Below, one piece after another: positions 44,018 through 55,491 of a stretch of DNA of 64,000 nt. Each line of letters begins with the position of its first letter. Position 1 is the first letter of the stretch. Origin of the DNA: Neomesorhizobium sp963726065 (GTDB lineage: Bacteria; Pseudomonadota; Alphaproteobacteria; Rhizobiales; Rhizobiaceae); NCBI GenBank assembly GCA_963726065.1, contig CAVSAU010000002.1, forward strand, positions 62,001 to 126,000. Reading direction: 5' to 3'. The notes below the pieces were generated by a model, which saw only the letters and a program-made list of their open reading frames with translations, searched no databases and was not told the origin of the DNA. The translations under genes were made by a program, and so were the position numbers.

Positions 44018-44083
44018 GTGGCGCGAAGCGCGGAAGGGCGGTGTCCACGAGCAAGTTTCGCTGCCCCTCGTCTGCCTGCCGGC

Positions 44084-44111
44084 ATCTTCTCCCCGCCTGC
44101 GGGGAGAAGAT
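44084..44111. repeat. Perfect GC-rich palindrome in the polyamine ABC operon
   Basis: ATCTTCTCCCCGC (44084-44096), loop CT, GCGGGGAGAAGAT (44099-44111): 13 bp perfect arms. No U-run follows, so it is not a classic terminator. The remaining part of 43988-44188 has no gene. Confidence 0.65.
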
Positions 44112-44188
44112 CGAATGGTAACCCTTCGCCCACCGACTACCCTGTGGGTAAATACTGCCGCCCCAGCCGTCAAATAATAGGAGCAGGC

Positions 44189-45226
44189 ATGTCCGGCCTT
44201 TCCCTCAATGACATCACCAAGACGTTCGGCGACTTCAAAGCCGTCGACAATGTGCGCATCGATGTGCCGCACGGCACCTTCGTCTGCCTGCTCGGCCCTT
44301 CCGGATGCGGCAAGACCACGTTGCTCAGGATGATCGCGGGGCTGGAGGAGCCGACCGCCGGCGCCATCGTGCTGGACGGCAAGGACATCACCGGCATTCC
44401 CACCCACAAGCGCAACCTCGGCATGGTGTTCCAGTCGCTGGCGCTGTTTCCGCATCTCTCCGTGGGCGATAATATTTCGTACCCGCTGCGCATCCGCGGC
44501 GCGGCGCGCGACGTGCAGAAAAAGCGCACCGATGAACTACTTTCGCTGATTCATCTATCCGGCTATGCCGACCGCCCGGTGGCGAAACTGTCCGGCGGCC
44601 AGCGGCAGCGTGTGGCGATTGCCCGTGCACTCGCTATCTCGCCAAAACTCTTTCTGCTCGATGAGCCGCTCTCCGCGCTCGACGCAAAGCTGCGCGAAGC
44701 CATGCAGGTAGAGTTGCGTCAGCTGCAACAGAAGCTCGGCATCACCACTATCGTCGTCACCCACGACCAGCGCGAAGCGATGACCATGGCCGACCTTGTC
44801 GTCGTCATGGGCAACGGCAGGATCCGCCAGGCCGCCTCGCCGATCGAAATCTATCGCAAGCCGGCCGACGCGTTCGTCGCCGATTTCATCGGTTCCACCA
44901 ACCTTCTTGAGGTTACGACCGACAGCGCTGGGCGCGCCATCGTGCTTGGCCAGGCCATCGCCGGGTTGAAGCTGCCAGGCGGAGCCAGCAAGGCATCGCT
45001 GTCGATCCGGCCCGAGGATGTGCATCTCGATAAGCCGGGCAAGGATGCCATCGGCGGCACGGTTACTTTCGTGCGCGACCTCGGCGGCACCATCGAGACC
45101 TTCGTGGAAGCCGGCGGCGCCAGTATCGTCTCGGTGGCCACGCCGCGCGAAAGGCCGAACGTCAAGCAGGGGCAGAAGGTCGGCGTGGTGCTGCCGCCCG
45201 AGAGCTGCGTGGTGCTCGCCCAATGA
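44189..45226 (+). CDS. Polyamine-type ABC transporter ATP-binding protein (PotA-like)
   Basis: 345 aa from the ATG at 44189 (TAGGAG upstream). Walker A GPSGCGKTT, Q-loop FQSLALFPH, signature LSGGQRQRVAIARAL, Walker B LFLLDEPLSALD, switch VTHDQREAMT, then a C-terminal TOBE domain (LSIRPEDVHL). It energises the PotB/PotC-like permeases and may also serve the amino acid permeases upstream. ATGA overlap with the next gene. Confidence 0.9.
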   Translation: MSGLSLNDITKTFGDFKAVDNVRIDVPHGTFVCLLGPSGCGKTTLLRMIAGLEEPTAGAIVLDGKDITGIPTHKRNLGMVFQSLALFPHLSVGDNISYPLRIRGAARDVQKKRTDELLSLIHLSGYADRPVAKLSGGQRQRVAIARALAISPKLFLLDEPLSALDAKLREAMQVELRQLQQKLGITTIVVTHDQREAMTMADLVVVMGNGRIRQAASPIEIYRKPADAFVADFIGSTNLLEVTTDSAGRAIVLGQAIAGLKLPGGASKASLSIRPEDVHLDKPGKDAIGGTVTFVRDLGGTIETFVEAGGASIVSVATPRERPNVKQGQKVGVVLPPESCVVLAQ

Positions 45227-46077
45227 GACGAGAGCCGCCGCGCACGCTGGCCGACTATACGCCGCTGGCATTTCCGGCGCTGATGCTGATCGTCTTCTTC
45301 GTCATCCCGTTCTCGACGATGATCGCGGTGAGCTTTTTCCAGCGCAATCCGGCCGGTTTTTACACGCCGGATTTCGTCTTCGACAATTATGCGCGCTTCC
45401 TGTCGCTGTTCTTTGCCAAGGTGCTCGGCTTCTCGCTGATGCTGGCGGTGCTGGTAGCGCTGTGTTGCGTCGCCATCGCCTTCCCGTTCACCTATCTGCT
45501 CACCAGGCAGACGCGCCCGGTGCAGACTGTATGGCTGGTCTGCCTTCTCTCGGTCCTATCGCTGTCGGAGGTCATCATCGGCTTTGCCTGGCAGACGCTT
45601 TTTTCGAAGACCGCGGGCATCACCAATCTTTTTGTCGCCATTGGGTTGATGAGCGAGGCGAAGGCGCTGTCACCGGGATTTGGCGCCGTGCTCACCGGTA
45701 TGGTTTACCAGGCGCTGCCCTATACGATCCTGGTGCTCTATCCCGCCCTGGTGCGCCTCGATCCGACGCTGCTTGAGGCGGCGCGGACGCTCGGCGCGTC
45801 TCCCGTCCGCGCCTTCCTCAATGTCGTGTTGCCGGCGCTCAGGAACACCATTGTCGCCACCCTTATCATGGTCTTTGTTTTTGCGCTCGGTTCCTATCTC
45901 TTGCCGCAGATGCTCGGCAGGCCGCAGCACTGGACGCTGTCCGTGCTGATTACCGACCAGGCGATCTACCAGTCCAACATGCCGTTCGCCGCGGCTATGG
46001 CGGTGTTCCTGGTGCTGATCTCGCTGGCGCTGGTCGGATTGACGCTGATGCTCGGGCGCAGGGAGAATGCGGGATGA
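45223..46077 (+). CDS. Polyamine-type ABC permease (PotB-like)
   Basis: 284 aa with six membrane segments, the first being YTPLAFPALMLIVFFVIPFSTM. The EAA loop is LLEAARTLGASPVRAFLNVVLP. It begins by ATGA overlap with the ATPase gene and ends by ATGA overlap with the PotC-like gene. Confidence 0.9.
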   Translation: MRREPPRTLADYTPLAFPALMLIVFFVIPFSTMIAVSFFQRNPAGFYTPDFVFDNYARFLSLFFAKVLGFSLMLAVLVALCCVAIAFPFTYLLTRQTRPVQTVWLVCLLSVLSLSEVIIGFAWQTLFSKTAGITNLFVAIGLMSEAKALSPGFGAVLTGMVYQALPYTILVLYPALVRLDPTLLEAARTLGASPVRAFLNVVLPALRNTIVATLIMVFVFALGSYLLPQMLGRPQHWTLSVLITDQAIYQSNMPFAAAMAVFLVLISLALVGLTLMLGRRENAG

Positions 46078-46877
46078 GCGAAAGGTTGCTGCGGCGCTTC
46101 TATTTCTTCCTGGTCGGGCTGTTCCTTGCCGCGCCGCTGATCGTGGTGGCCGGCGTCTCGGTCAACGAAAAGCAGGATCTCGCCTTTCCGCCGAAAGGCT
46201 TTTCGCTGGCATGGTATGGCCAGATATTCACCAATCCGGAATGGCGGCTGGCGCTGATCCATTCGGTGACGCTTGCTGTCTGCTCGGCTGCAATCGCGGT
46301 CGCCATCGCGCTGCCGCTGTCATGGTTCCTGTGGCGGCGCATCGCGCCCTGGGCGAACATCTTCCAGGTCCTTGGCCTCGCGCCCTTCATCCTGCCGCCG
46401 GTCATTACGGCGCTCGGCTTCCTAACATTCTGGGCGACGGTCGGGCTCTTCGGCCAGTTCTTCACCGCCATTATCAGCCACGCCATCTTTTTCGTCACGC
46501 TTCCGTTGGTGACCTTGTCGCTCGGTTTCGCCTCCATCGACCGCTCGCTGGTGGAAGCCGCATCGACCATGGGAGCCGACGATCGCACGGTTCTGAAAAC
46601 CGTCGTGCTGCCGCTGATCCTGCCTTACCTCGTCTCGGGCTATGCCTTTGCCTTCGTGCTGTCGCTCAACGAATACATCGTTGCCTACATGACCATCGGT
46701 TTCACTACGGAAACGTTGCCCATCAAGATCTTCAACGCGCTGCGCTACGGATACACTCCGACCATGGCCTCGGTGTCGGTGTTCTTTGTCGCCATTGCAG
46801 CGCTGGTGTTCGGGCTGATCGCCAAATTCGGCGACATCAGACGGCTTCTCGGCGCCATGTCATCGGATTCCAACTGA
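46074..46877 (+). CDS. Polyamine-type ABC permease (PotC-like)
   Basis: 267 aa, six membrane segments; EAA loop LVEAASTMGADDRTVLKTVVLP. It shares a TGATG overlap with the following C-N hydrolase, implying that import and amide hydrolysis are co-expressed. Confidence 0.9.
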   Translation: MSERLLRRFYFFLVGLFLAAPLIVVAGVSVNEKQDLAFPPKGFSLAWYGQIFTNPEWRLALIHSVTLAVCSAAIAVAIALPLSWFLWRRIAPWANIFQVLGLAPFILPPVITALGFLTFWATVGLFGQFFTAIISHAIFFVTLPLVTLSLGFASIDRSLVEAASTMGADDRTVLKTVVLPLILPYLVSGYAFAFVLSLNEYIVAYMTIGFTTETLPIKIFNALRYGYTPTMASVSVFFVAIAALVFGLIAKFGDIRRLLGAMSSDSN

Positions 46878-47650
46878 TGAAACTCGCAATCCTCCAGATG
46901 AAGGCCGTGTCCAGCGATCCCGCCGCCAACCTTGACCGCATCGGGCGCGCCATGCACGAGGCCGGAGAACAGGGCGCCGATCTTCTCGTCACCCCGGAAC
47001 TGGCGGTCACCGGCTACGGTGTTGGCGAAGCTATCAGGGACCTCGCCGAAACGCCCGATGGCGATACGGCGACCAGGCTGCACGGCCTGTCGCTGGAAAC
47101 CGGCGTTGCGGTCATCGCCGGTTTTGCCGAGCGCGACGGCGATACAATCTACAACAGCGCCATGCTGGTCGATCGGCGCGGCGTTTTGGAGGTCTATCGC
47201 AAGTCGCATCTTTACGGCCCTTACGAGCGGGAGCTGTTCACGCCGGAAAAACCCTCCGCCAGCGTCATCGACTTCCGCGGGATGAAGCTCGGCATGCTGA
47301 TCTGCTACGATGTGGAGTTCCCGGAGAATGTGCGGCGTCTGGCGCAGGCCGGCGCCGAAGCCGTGCTGGCGCCGACAGCGCTGCCGGCGAGCGGCCATGC
47401 CGCGTTGATCGCCCGCAAGATCATTCCGGTGCGCGCCTTCGAGAACCAGGTATTCGTCGCCTATGTCAATCATTGCGGCGCCGACGAGCGGTTTTCGTAT
47501 GCCGGGCTATCAGGCGTCGCGGCGCCGGATGGCTCGATGCTGGCCGAAGCGGGCGAAACCGGCGAAGAGCTGCTGTTTGCTGATCTGCGGACTGAGGATT
47601 TTGCCGCCTCGGCTGCAGAAAACACCTATCTGGCCGATCTGCGGGTTTGA
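46877..47650 (+). CDS. Carbon-nitrogen hydrolase (nitrilase superfamily amidase)
   Basis: 257 aa from the ATG at 46877. The Glu-Lys-Cys triad is visible: VTPELAVTGYG, EVYRKSHLYGPYE and MLICYDVEFPENVRRLA. This branch includes amidases, beta-ureidopropionase and N-carbamoylputrescine amidase. Being last in an operon with a ureohydrolase and polyamine importer, it plausibly hydrolyses a carbamoyl or amide derivative of a diamine; the exact substrate is not readable. Confidence 0.85.
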   Translation: MKLAILQMKAVSSDPAANLDRIGRAMHEAGEQGADLLVTPELAVTGYGVGEAIRDLAETPDGDTATRLHGLSLETGVAVIAGFAERDGDTIYNSAMLVDRRGVLEVYRKSHLYGPYERELFTPEKPSASVIDFRGMKLGMLICYDVEFPENVRRLAQAGAEAVLAPTALPASGHAALIARKIIPVRAFENQVFVAYVNHCGADERFSYAGLSGVAAPDGSMLAEAGETGEELLFADLRTEDFAASAAENTYLADLRV

Positions 47651-47662
47651 TGTGCAGCCGCG

Positions 47663-48787
47663 CTACATCTTCCTCACGATGACGCTGCCGGCGGAATAAC
47701 CGGCCCCGAAGGAGCATATGACACCGTAGCTGCCGGAGGGCAGGTCGTCGGAGAATTTCGAGAAGGCGATGATCGAGCCGGCGGACGACGTGTTGGCGTA
47801 ATCCTGCAGCACGTTCGGCTGCTCTTCACGCGTCGGCTCGCGGCCCATTACCTTTTGGCCGATCAGGTCGTTCATCGCCTTGTTGGCCTGGTGCAGCCAG
47901 AGCCGTGACAGCTGAACAGGCTTGAGTCCGGCATCGGTGAGGTGGCCGAGCATCAGCTCGGCGACGATCGGCACCACCTGCTTGAATACCTTGCGGCCTT
48001 GCTGGTGGAACTGCATGTCGCGTCGGTCGGTCATATGGCCTTCCCGCGTGCGCCGCAGGAAGCCGTTATTGTTGCGGATACTGTTGGAAAATTCGGTCAA
48101 CAGCCGCGTAGATACGATCTCGTAGCCATCGTCGGTTCCAACATCTTCGACCCGCTGGATAATGACGGCCGTGCAGACATCCCCGAAGATGAAATGACAG
48201 TCACGATCACGCCATTCCTGATGGCCCGAGGTTATTTCGGGATTAACCATCAGCACGGCGCGAGCCGAGCCGCTGCGAATCATGTCGGCGGCAAGCTGGA
48301 TACCGAAGGTCGCCGACGAACACGCGACGTTCATGTCGAAGGCGAAACCCTTGATACCTAGCGCCTGCTGCACCTCGATGGCGATGGCCGGATAAGCGCG
48401 CTCGTGATTGGAGGCGGCACAGATGACGGCGTCGATCGCCGCTGCCTGCAGGCCGGCCTTGGTCAATGCCTCGTCGGCCGCCTTTACCGAAATCTCGGCC
48501 ATGATCGACAGGTCTTCCTCGGCGCGTTCCGGCAATACCGGGTGCATGATGCCGGGATCGAGAATGCCGAATTTGCTCATCACGTGCCGGCGCTCGATAC
48601 CGGACGCCTTGAGGATGAATTCCTCGCTCGACAGCGGCATCGGTACGCGTTCGCCGGCTTCGATCGCGTCGGCATGGAGCTTGTTGTGGCGATGGGCATA
48701 TTCGTTGTAGGAGGCCACCAGTTCGGCATTGGTGATGATTTCTCCGGGCGTGAAGATGCCGGTTCCAGTGATGGCGGCCTTATGCAT
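47663..48787 (-). CDS. Beta-ketoacyl-ACP synthase III-like protein (FabH family)
   Basis: 374 aa from the ATG at 48787 (MHKAAITGTGIFTP); 15 upstream residues in the longer ORF look spurious. The thiolase-fold triad is present: Cys in MNVACSSATFG, His in LWLHQANKAMND and Asn in LQDYANTSSAGS. An insertion around residues 30-60 makes it ~50 aa longer than E. coli FabH. It stands alone between a C-N hydrolase and an SDR. Its role may be acyl-chain priming or condensation in a secondary pathway; it is not in a fab operon. Confidence 0.85.
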   Translation of the reverse strand: MHKAAITGTGIFTPGEIITNAELVASYNEYAHRHNKLHADAIEAGERVPMPLSSEEFILKASGIERRHVMSKFGILDPGIMHPVLPERAEEDLSIMAEISVKAADEALTKAGLQAAAIDAVICAASNHERAYPAIAIEVQQALGIKGFAFDMNVACSSATFGIQLAADMIRSGSARAVLMVNPEITSGHQEWRDRDCHFIFGDVCTAVIIQRVEDVGTDDGYEIVSTRLLTEFSNSIRNNNGFLRRTREGHMTDRRDMQFHQQGRKVFKQVVPIVAELMLGHLTDAGLKPVQLSRLWLHQANKAMNDLIGQKVMGREPTREEQPNVLQDYANTSSAGSIIAFSKFSDDLPSGSYGVICSFGAGYSAGSVIVRKM

Positions 48788-48914
48788 GGCGTTTCCCGTC
48801 GTGTTTTTCTTTGGCCCAGTCGAATAGGGCACGCCCTTGCGCGGTCAAGCCCAATGCGCCCCTGGCGGTGGCATACCGAGTGCTTATCCCTACGAATTCA
48901 GCGGCAAGCGGAGT

Positions 48915-49668
48915 TTAGATGCAGCGGCCGCCGTCGACTTCCAGCGCGACGCCGGTGATGAAGGCGGCCTCGTCGGAGACCAGCCAAAGCGCGGCGTTGG
49001 CGATGTCGAGCGGCGTCGACAGCCGGCCGAGCGGGATCGAGGCGCGGAACTTCGCGCGCAGTTCCGGCGTGTCCTCGCCCATGAATTGCTCCAGCATGCC
49101 GGTCTCGCCGGCGACCGGGCAGAGGCAGTTGACGCGGATGTTCTTCGGCGCGAGCTCGACCGCCATCGACTTGGTGGCGGTGATCGCCCAGCCCTTGGAG
49201 GCGTTGTACCAGGTCAGGCCCGGCCGCGGCCTGCAGGCCCGCGGTCGAGGCGGTGGTGAGGATCACGCCGCCGCCCTGCCTTTCCATGATCGGCACGACG
49301 GCGCGCGCGGCATGGTAGATCGCCTTCATGTTGACGGCGGTGATCAGGTCGAAAGTCGCCTCGTCGACCTCGAGCATGTCGCCGTTGCGGTGGGTGTAGC
49401 CGGCATTGTTGACCATGATGTCGATGCGGCCGAAGGCGTTCATGGTCGCATCCACCATCTCGTCGAATTCGGATTTCTGCGAGACGTCGGTCGTGACGTG
49501 CGATCGCCGCGTTCGCCGATCTCGCCCGCGACTCGCTCCGCCCCCTTGGCGTTGAGGTCGGCGACGACGACCTTGGCGCCTTCCTCGGCAAAGCGCTTGG
49601 CCATGCCCTCGCCAAACCCGGACGCCGCGCCGGTGATGATCGCGACCTTGTCTTTCGAGACGTTTCAT
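48915..49668 (-). CDS. Short-chain dehydrogenase/reductase (three frameshifts)
   Basis: 754 nt; net correction of one base gives 250 aa. Pieces in order: MKRLE then, after an extra base at 49653-49655, DKVAIITGAASGFGEGMA (NAD Rossmann loop). After a shift near 49498-49506 comes VTTDVSQKSEF and VNNAGYTHRNG. After a shift near 49236 comes TWYNASKGWAITATKSMA, which holds the catalytic Tyr and Lys. The end is ITGVALEVDGGRCI. Glucose/3-oxoacyl reductase-like SDR. It lies just downstream of an aldehyde dehydrogenase, so the pair may oxidise an alcohol to an acid. Confidence 0.8.
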
Positions 49669-49674
49669 ACTGTT

Positions 49675-51154
49675 TTACCCATGGTTGAACACGATCGTCT
49701 TGGTCGCCGACATGTCGTAGAGCGCCTCGAAACCCTTTTCGCGGCCGTGGCCGGACTTTCTTGAAGCCGCCGAACGGCAAGCTCGACGCCGCCGCCCGCG
49801 CCATAGCCGTTGACGAAGACCTGGCCGGCGCGGACGCGCTTGGCGACGCGATGCTGGCGGGCGCCATCCCTCGTCCAGACGCCGGCGACGAGCCCGAATT
49901 CGGTGCCGTTGGCAAGCGCGGACCGCCTGCCTCCTCGCCATCGAACGGGAACAGCGCCAGCACCGGTCCGAACACTTCTTCCTGCGCGATGGCAGCTTGC
50001 GGATCGACGGAGCCGAACAGCACCGGCGCGTGATAATAGCCGCCGGCCGGCGCATCGGCATGGACCGAACCTCTTGCCAGTACCGGAATTCCAGCCTCCT
50101 CGGCCGCGGCGACCATGCCGGCGACGCGCGCCTTCTGCCGCGGGTTGATCAGCGCGCCGAGGTCGAGGTCGGCGTCGTGCGGTCCGGCGACGAGCTTGGA
50201 AAAGCGCTCGGCAAGGTCGGTGGCGACCTCGTCGTAGATCGGCCGCTCGATCAGCACGCGGCTGCCGGCCGAGCAGGTCTGGCCGCCATTCTGGATGATG
50301 GCGTTGACCAGCACCGGAAGCGCCTTCTCGATATCGGCATCGGCAAAGACGATCTGCGGCGACTTGCCGCCGAGCTCCATGGTGACGCCGCGGTTGTTGA
50401 CCGCCGCCGCCTGCTGGATTGCGGTGCCGGTCAGCGGCGAGCCGGTGAAGGTGACGTAGTCGACCAGCGGATGGCCGGACAGCGCTGCGCCGGCCTCGCG
50501 GCCATAGCCGGTTACGACGTTGAACACGCCCTCCGGAATACCCGCTTCCAGCGCCAGTTCGGCCATGCGGATCGCGGTCAGCGAGGCATCCTCGGCCGGC
50601 TTGACGACCAGCGTGTTGCCCATCGCAAGTGCAGCGCCGGCGACGCGGGCAAGGATCTGCAGCGGATAGTTCCAGGGAATGATGCCGGCGACCACGCCGT
50701 GCGGCTCGCGCAGCGTCAGCGCGGTGTAGCCGTCGAGGAAGGGGATGGTGTCGCCATGGATCTTGTCGCCGGCGCCGCCGTAGAATTCGAAATAGCGCAT
50801 GGTCGCCGTGACATCGGCCTTGCCCTGCCGGACCGGCTTGCCGGTGTCGCGCGATTCCAGCGCGGCAAGTTCGGCGCCGTTCTTTTCGACGAGCTGGAAG
50901 AGCCTGGTCAGGCAGCGGCCGCGCTCGACTGCCGGCATGCGGCTCCACGGGCCTTCGTCGAATGCGCGCCGCGCGGCCTTCACGGCGCGGTCGACATCGG
51001 CCTCGCCGGATGCCGGGATCGAGGCGAACACCTTGCCATCGGAAGGGCGAGACGACGTCGATGCGCACGCCCGACAGCGAATCGACAGGCTTGCCGTCGA
51101 TGAACTGCATGAAGGCCGGCCTTCTGCGACGGTGCGCGAAAGATGCGTGCCCAT
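49675..51154 (-). CDS. Aldehyde dehydrogenase, betaine/aminoaldehyde type (five frameshifts)
   Basis: 1480 nt; net correction of one base gives 492 aa. The ATG at 51154 follows AGGAGG. The frame changes near 51113-51116, 51043-51048, 49918-49926, 49779 and 49757-49759. Corrected motifs: IIPWNYPLQI, FTGSPLTG, Glu in MELGGKSPQIV, catalytic Cys in NGGQTCSAGSR, EEVFGPVLALFPFDGEEA, and LPFGGFKKSGHGREKG. It oxidises an aldehyde with NAD(P); aminobutyraldehyde is attractive given the polyamine locus nearby but unproven. It is divergent from zwf. Confidence 0.8.
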
Positions 51155-51304
51155 GGCGTTTACCTCCTTGGTATGGTTCCGCAACGGTCCTATGTTGCAG
51201 CCGCGAAGGAACTGAACTCTTGTGGCCTCGAGAAACGCGCGCCGCATTCCGCGTGTCAAGCTTCCAGTGCGGGCATTGAGGATGTGACACCATGGCACTG
51301 GCAA

Positions 51305-51318
51305 ATTTAAATCGATTA
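51305..51318. promoter_or_regulatory. Shared 14-mer in the zwf promoter region
   Basis: ATTTAAATCGATTA, containing the palindrome AATCGATT, 49 nt before the zwf ATG. The identical 14-mer occurs at 56648-56661 in the aglR/aglE divergent region. It is AT-rich within GC-rich DNA. The central CG dyad suits a LacI-type regulator. No gene is visible in the 51155-51366 gap. Confidence 0.45.
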
Positions 51319-51366
51319 GATTATAGGCGTGCTCGCAGTAGCGAGTCCTGAGATTACGGACAGACA

Positions 51367-52835
51367 ATGACCAGTCAGATCATTCCAGTCGATCCGTTCG
51401 ACTTCATCATTTTCGGCGGTACCGGCGACCTCGCCGAGCGCAAGCTGTTGCCGGCGCTCTATTACCGCCAGCGCGACCACCAGTTTTCCGAGCCGACCCG
51501 CATCATCGGCGCTTCGCGCTCCAAGATGACCGACGAAGAATTCCGGCCTTCGCCAAAAAGGCGATTTCGGAACATGTGAAGCCCGAGGACATCGACGCCA
51601 GGGAGCTGAAGACCTTCCTGGCGCGCCTGTCCTACGTCGCCGTCGATGCCATGTCGGGCGAGGGCTTTCCCAAGCTGAAGAAGGCGATCGGCGAAAGCGA
51701 CTGCATCCGCGCCTTCTATCTGGCGGTCGCGCCGGCCCTGTTCGGCGAGATTTCGCACAAGCTCAAGGAACACGGGTTGATAACGCCGAATTCGCGCATC
51801 GTCGTCGAAAAGCCGATCGGCCGTGATCTTGTCTCGGCCAAGGCGCTGAACGACCAGATCGGCGCTGATTTCGGTGAACACCAGATATTCCGCATCGATC
51901 ACTACCTCGGCAAGGAGACGGTGCAGAACCTGATGGCGCTGCGTTTCGCCAATGCGCTCTACGAGCCGCTGTGGAATTCAGCCCATATCGACCATGTGCA
52001 GATCACCGTGGCCGAAACGGTCGGCCTCGAGGACCGCGTCACCTATTACGACAAGGCCGGCGCGCTGCGCGACATGGTGCAGAACCACATGCTGCAGCTT
52101 CTGTGTCTTGTGGCCATGGAGGCCCCTTCGTCGATGGATGCCAACGCGGTGCGCGATGAAAAGCTGAAGGTCCTGCGTTCGCTGAAGCGGGTCAACGGCA
52201 ACGAGGCACCCAAGCAGACCGTACGCGGCCAGTACCGCGCGGGCGCCTCCGCTGGCGGACCGGTGAAGGGTTATGTCGAAGAACTCGGTGCGACAAGCAA
52301 CATCGAAACCTTCGTCGCCATCAAGGCGGAAATCGCCAACTGGCGCTGGGCCGGCGTGCCGTTCTACCTCAGGACCGGCAAGCGGTTGGCCACTCGGGTT
52401 TCCGAAATCGTCATCGAGTTCAAGCAGATCCCGCATTCGATCTTCGAGGAAAGCGCAGGCAACATCACGGCCAACCAGCTGGTGATCCGCCTGCAGCCCG
52501 ACGAGGGCGTCAAGCAATACATCATGATCAAGGATCCGGGTCCGGGCGGTATGCGGCTGCGCCAGATTCCGCTCGACATGAGTTTTGCGCAGTCGTTCGA
52601 CGGGCGCGCGCCGGATGCCTATGAGCGGCTGATCATGGATGTGGTGCGTGGCAACCAGACGCTGTTCATGCGCCGCGACGAGGTCGAGGCGGCATGGAAC
52701 TGGATCGACCCGATTCTCAACGCCTGGCAGGAAAACCGGCAGGAAGCGCAAGGCTATACCGCCGGCACCTGGGGTCCTTCGGCTTCCATCGCGCTGATCG
52801 AGCGCGACGGGCGCACCTGGCACGAGAGCACCTGA
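51367..52835 (+). CDS. zwf: Glucose-6-phosphate 1-dehydrogenase (one frameshift)
   Basis: 1469 nt; restoring one missing base near 51545 gives 489 aa, the usual length. The N-terminal FGGTGDLAERKLLPALYYR is the NADP fingerprint, and FRIDHYLGKETVQNL holds the substrate-binding and catalytic His. It oxidises glucose-6-P to 6-phosphogluconolactone. First gene of zwf-pgl-edd; its stop overlaps the pgl start (TGATG). The missing base (GG where GGG is expected) splits the frame after codon ~60. Confidence 0.93.
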
Positions 52836-53543
52836 TGCTCAACGCCGCACCAAAGCATCATCTGAACCGGTTCGCCTCCTCGCGCGAACTGGCGGATGCG
52901 CTGGCCGACACCGTTTGCGGACAGGCTGGGAACCGCCATCGGCCGTCGCGGAAAGGCGCTGATCGCGGTTTCCGGCGGCACCACGCCCGGTCTGTTCTTC
53001 CGCACACTGTCCAGCCGCGATCTCGACTGGGCGAAGGTCACCGTCACATTGGTGGATGAGCGGTTCGTTCCAGCATCCTCGCCGCGTTCGAATGCCGCTC
53101 TTGTGGCGGATAACCTGCTGCGAAACAACGCTGCCGCGGCAAAATTCGCCGGACTCTACCGGCCGACAGAAACCGCCGAAGAAGCCGCAAGCCAAGCCGA
53201 CAATGAGCTGCAGGCTCTGGCCTGGCCGCTGGACGTGGCGATCCTTGGCATGGGCGGCGACGGGCATACAGCTTCGTTCTTCCCCGACGCCGAGGGGCTG
53301 GACCGGTTGCTCGACCCGTCGTCGGAAAGGACGGTTTTGCCGGTCAGTGCGCCGAGCGCTGGCGAGCCGCGCCTCACCATGACGCTGCCCAGGCTAGCTG
53401 GCGCCGGGTTTGTCGCGCTGCATATCGAAGGCAATGCAAAACGCGATGTGCTCGGCAAGGCGCTGCAACCCGGCAGCCATCTACCGGTGCGCGCCGTTTT
53501 CGACCATTCCCGGCAGCCCGTGGATATTTTCTGGGCACCCTGA
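52835..53543 (+). CDS. pgl: 6-phosphogluconolactonase (one frameshift)
   Basis: 709 nt; removing one T of the run at 52914-52916 gives 235 aa. After the N-terminal FASSRELADALAD, the corrected frame carries IAVSGGTTPGLFFRTLSS, VTLVDERFVP, NAALVADNLL and the signature ILGMGGDGHTASFFPDA. It hydrolyses 6-phosphogluconolactone. It lies between zwf and edd, as in other rhizobia. Confidence 0.92.
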
Positions 53544-53611
53544 ACGTGAAGGCCGCATGGCCGCGGAAGCGATTCCCATCCTTCCCGGTGATGCCTTGAA
53601 AGGATTTTGTC

Positions 53612-55438
<1,827 letters not shown>

Positions 55439-55459
55439 GCCCGCTCGCCGTTAGCGGGC
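55439..55459. terminator. Bidirectional hairpin between convergent edd and aglR
   Basis: GCCCGCT-cgccgtt-AGCGGGC: a perfect 7 bp stem directly after the edd stop and 33 nt from the aglR stop. No U-run follows, so termination strength is uncertain. Confidence 0.5.
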
Positions 55460-55491
55460 AGCGACTTGCCGGCCAGTCAATTCGTCTGCAA

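Noticed and set aside
44084..44111. Intrinsic terminator between the polyamine-binding gene and its ATPase
   Set aside because: The stem is strong but no T-run follows, and the downstream genes need read-through; better described as an intergenic repeat.
43988..44188. CRISPR or tandem repeat array
   Set aside because: Only two non-identical palindromes with no regular spacer; no cas genes in the window.
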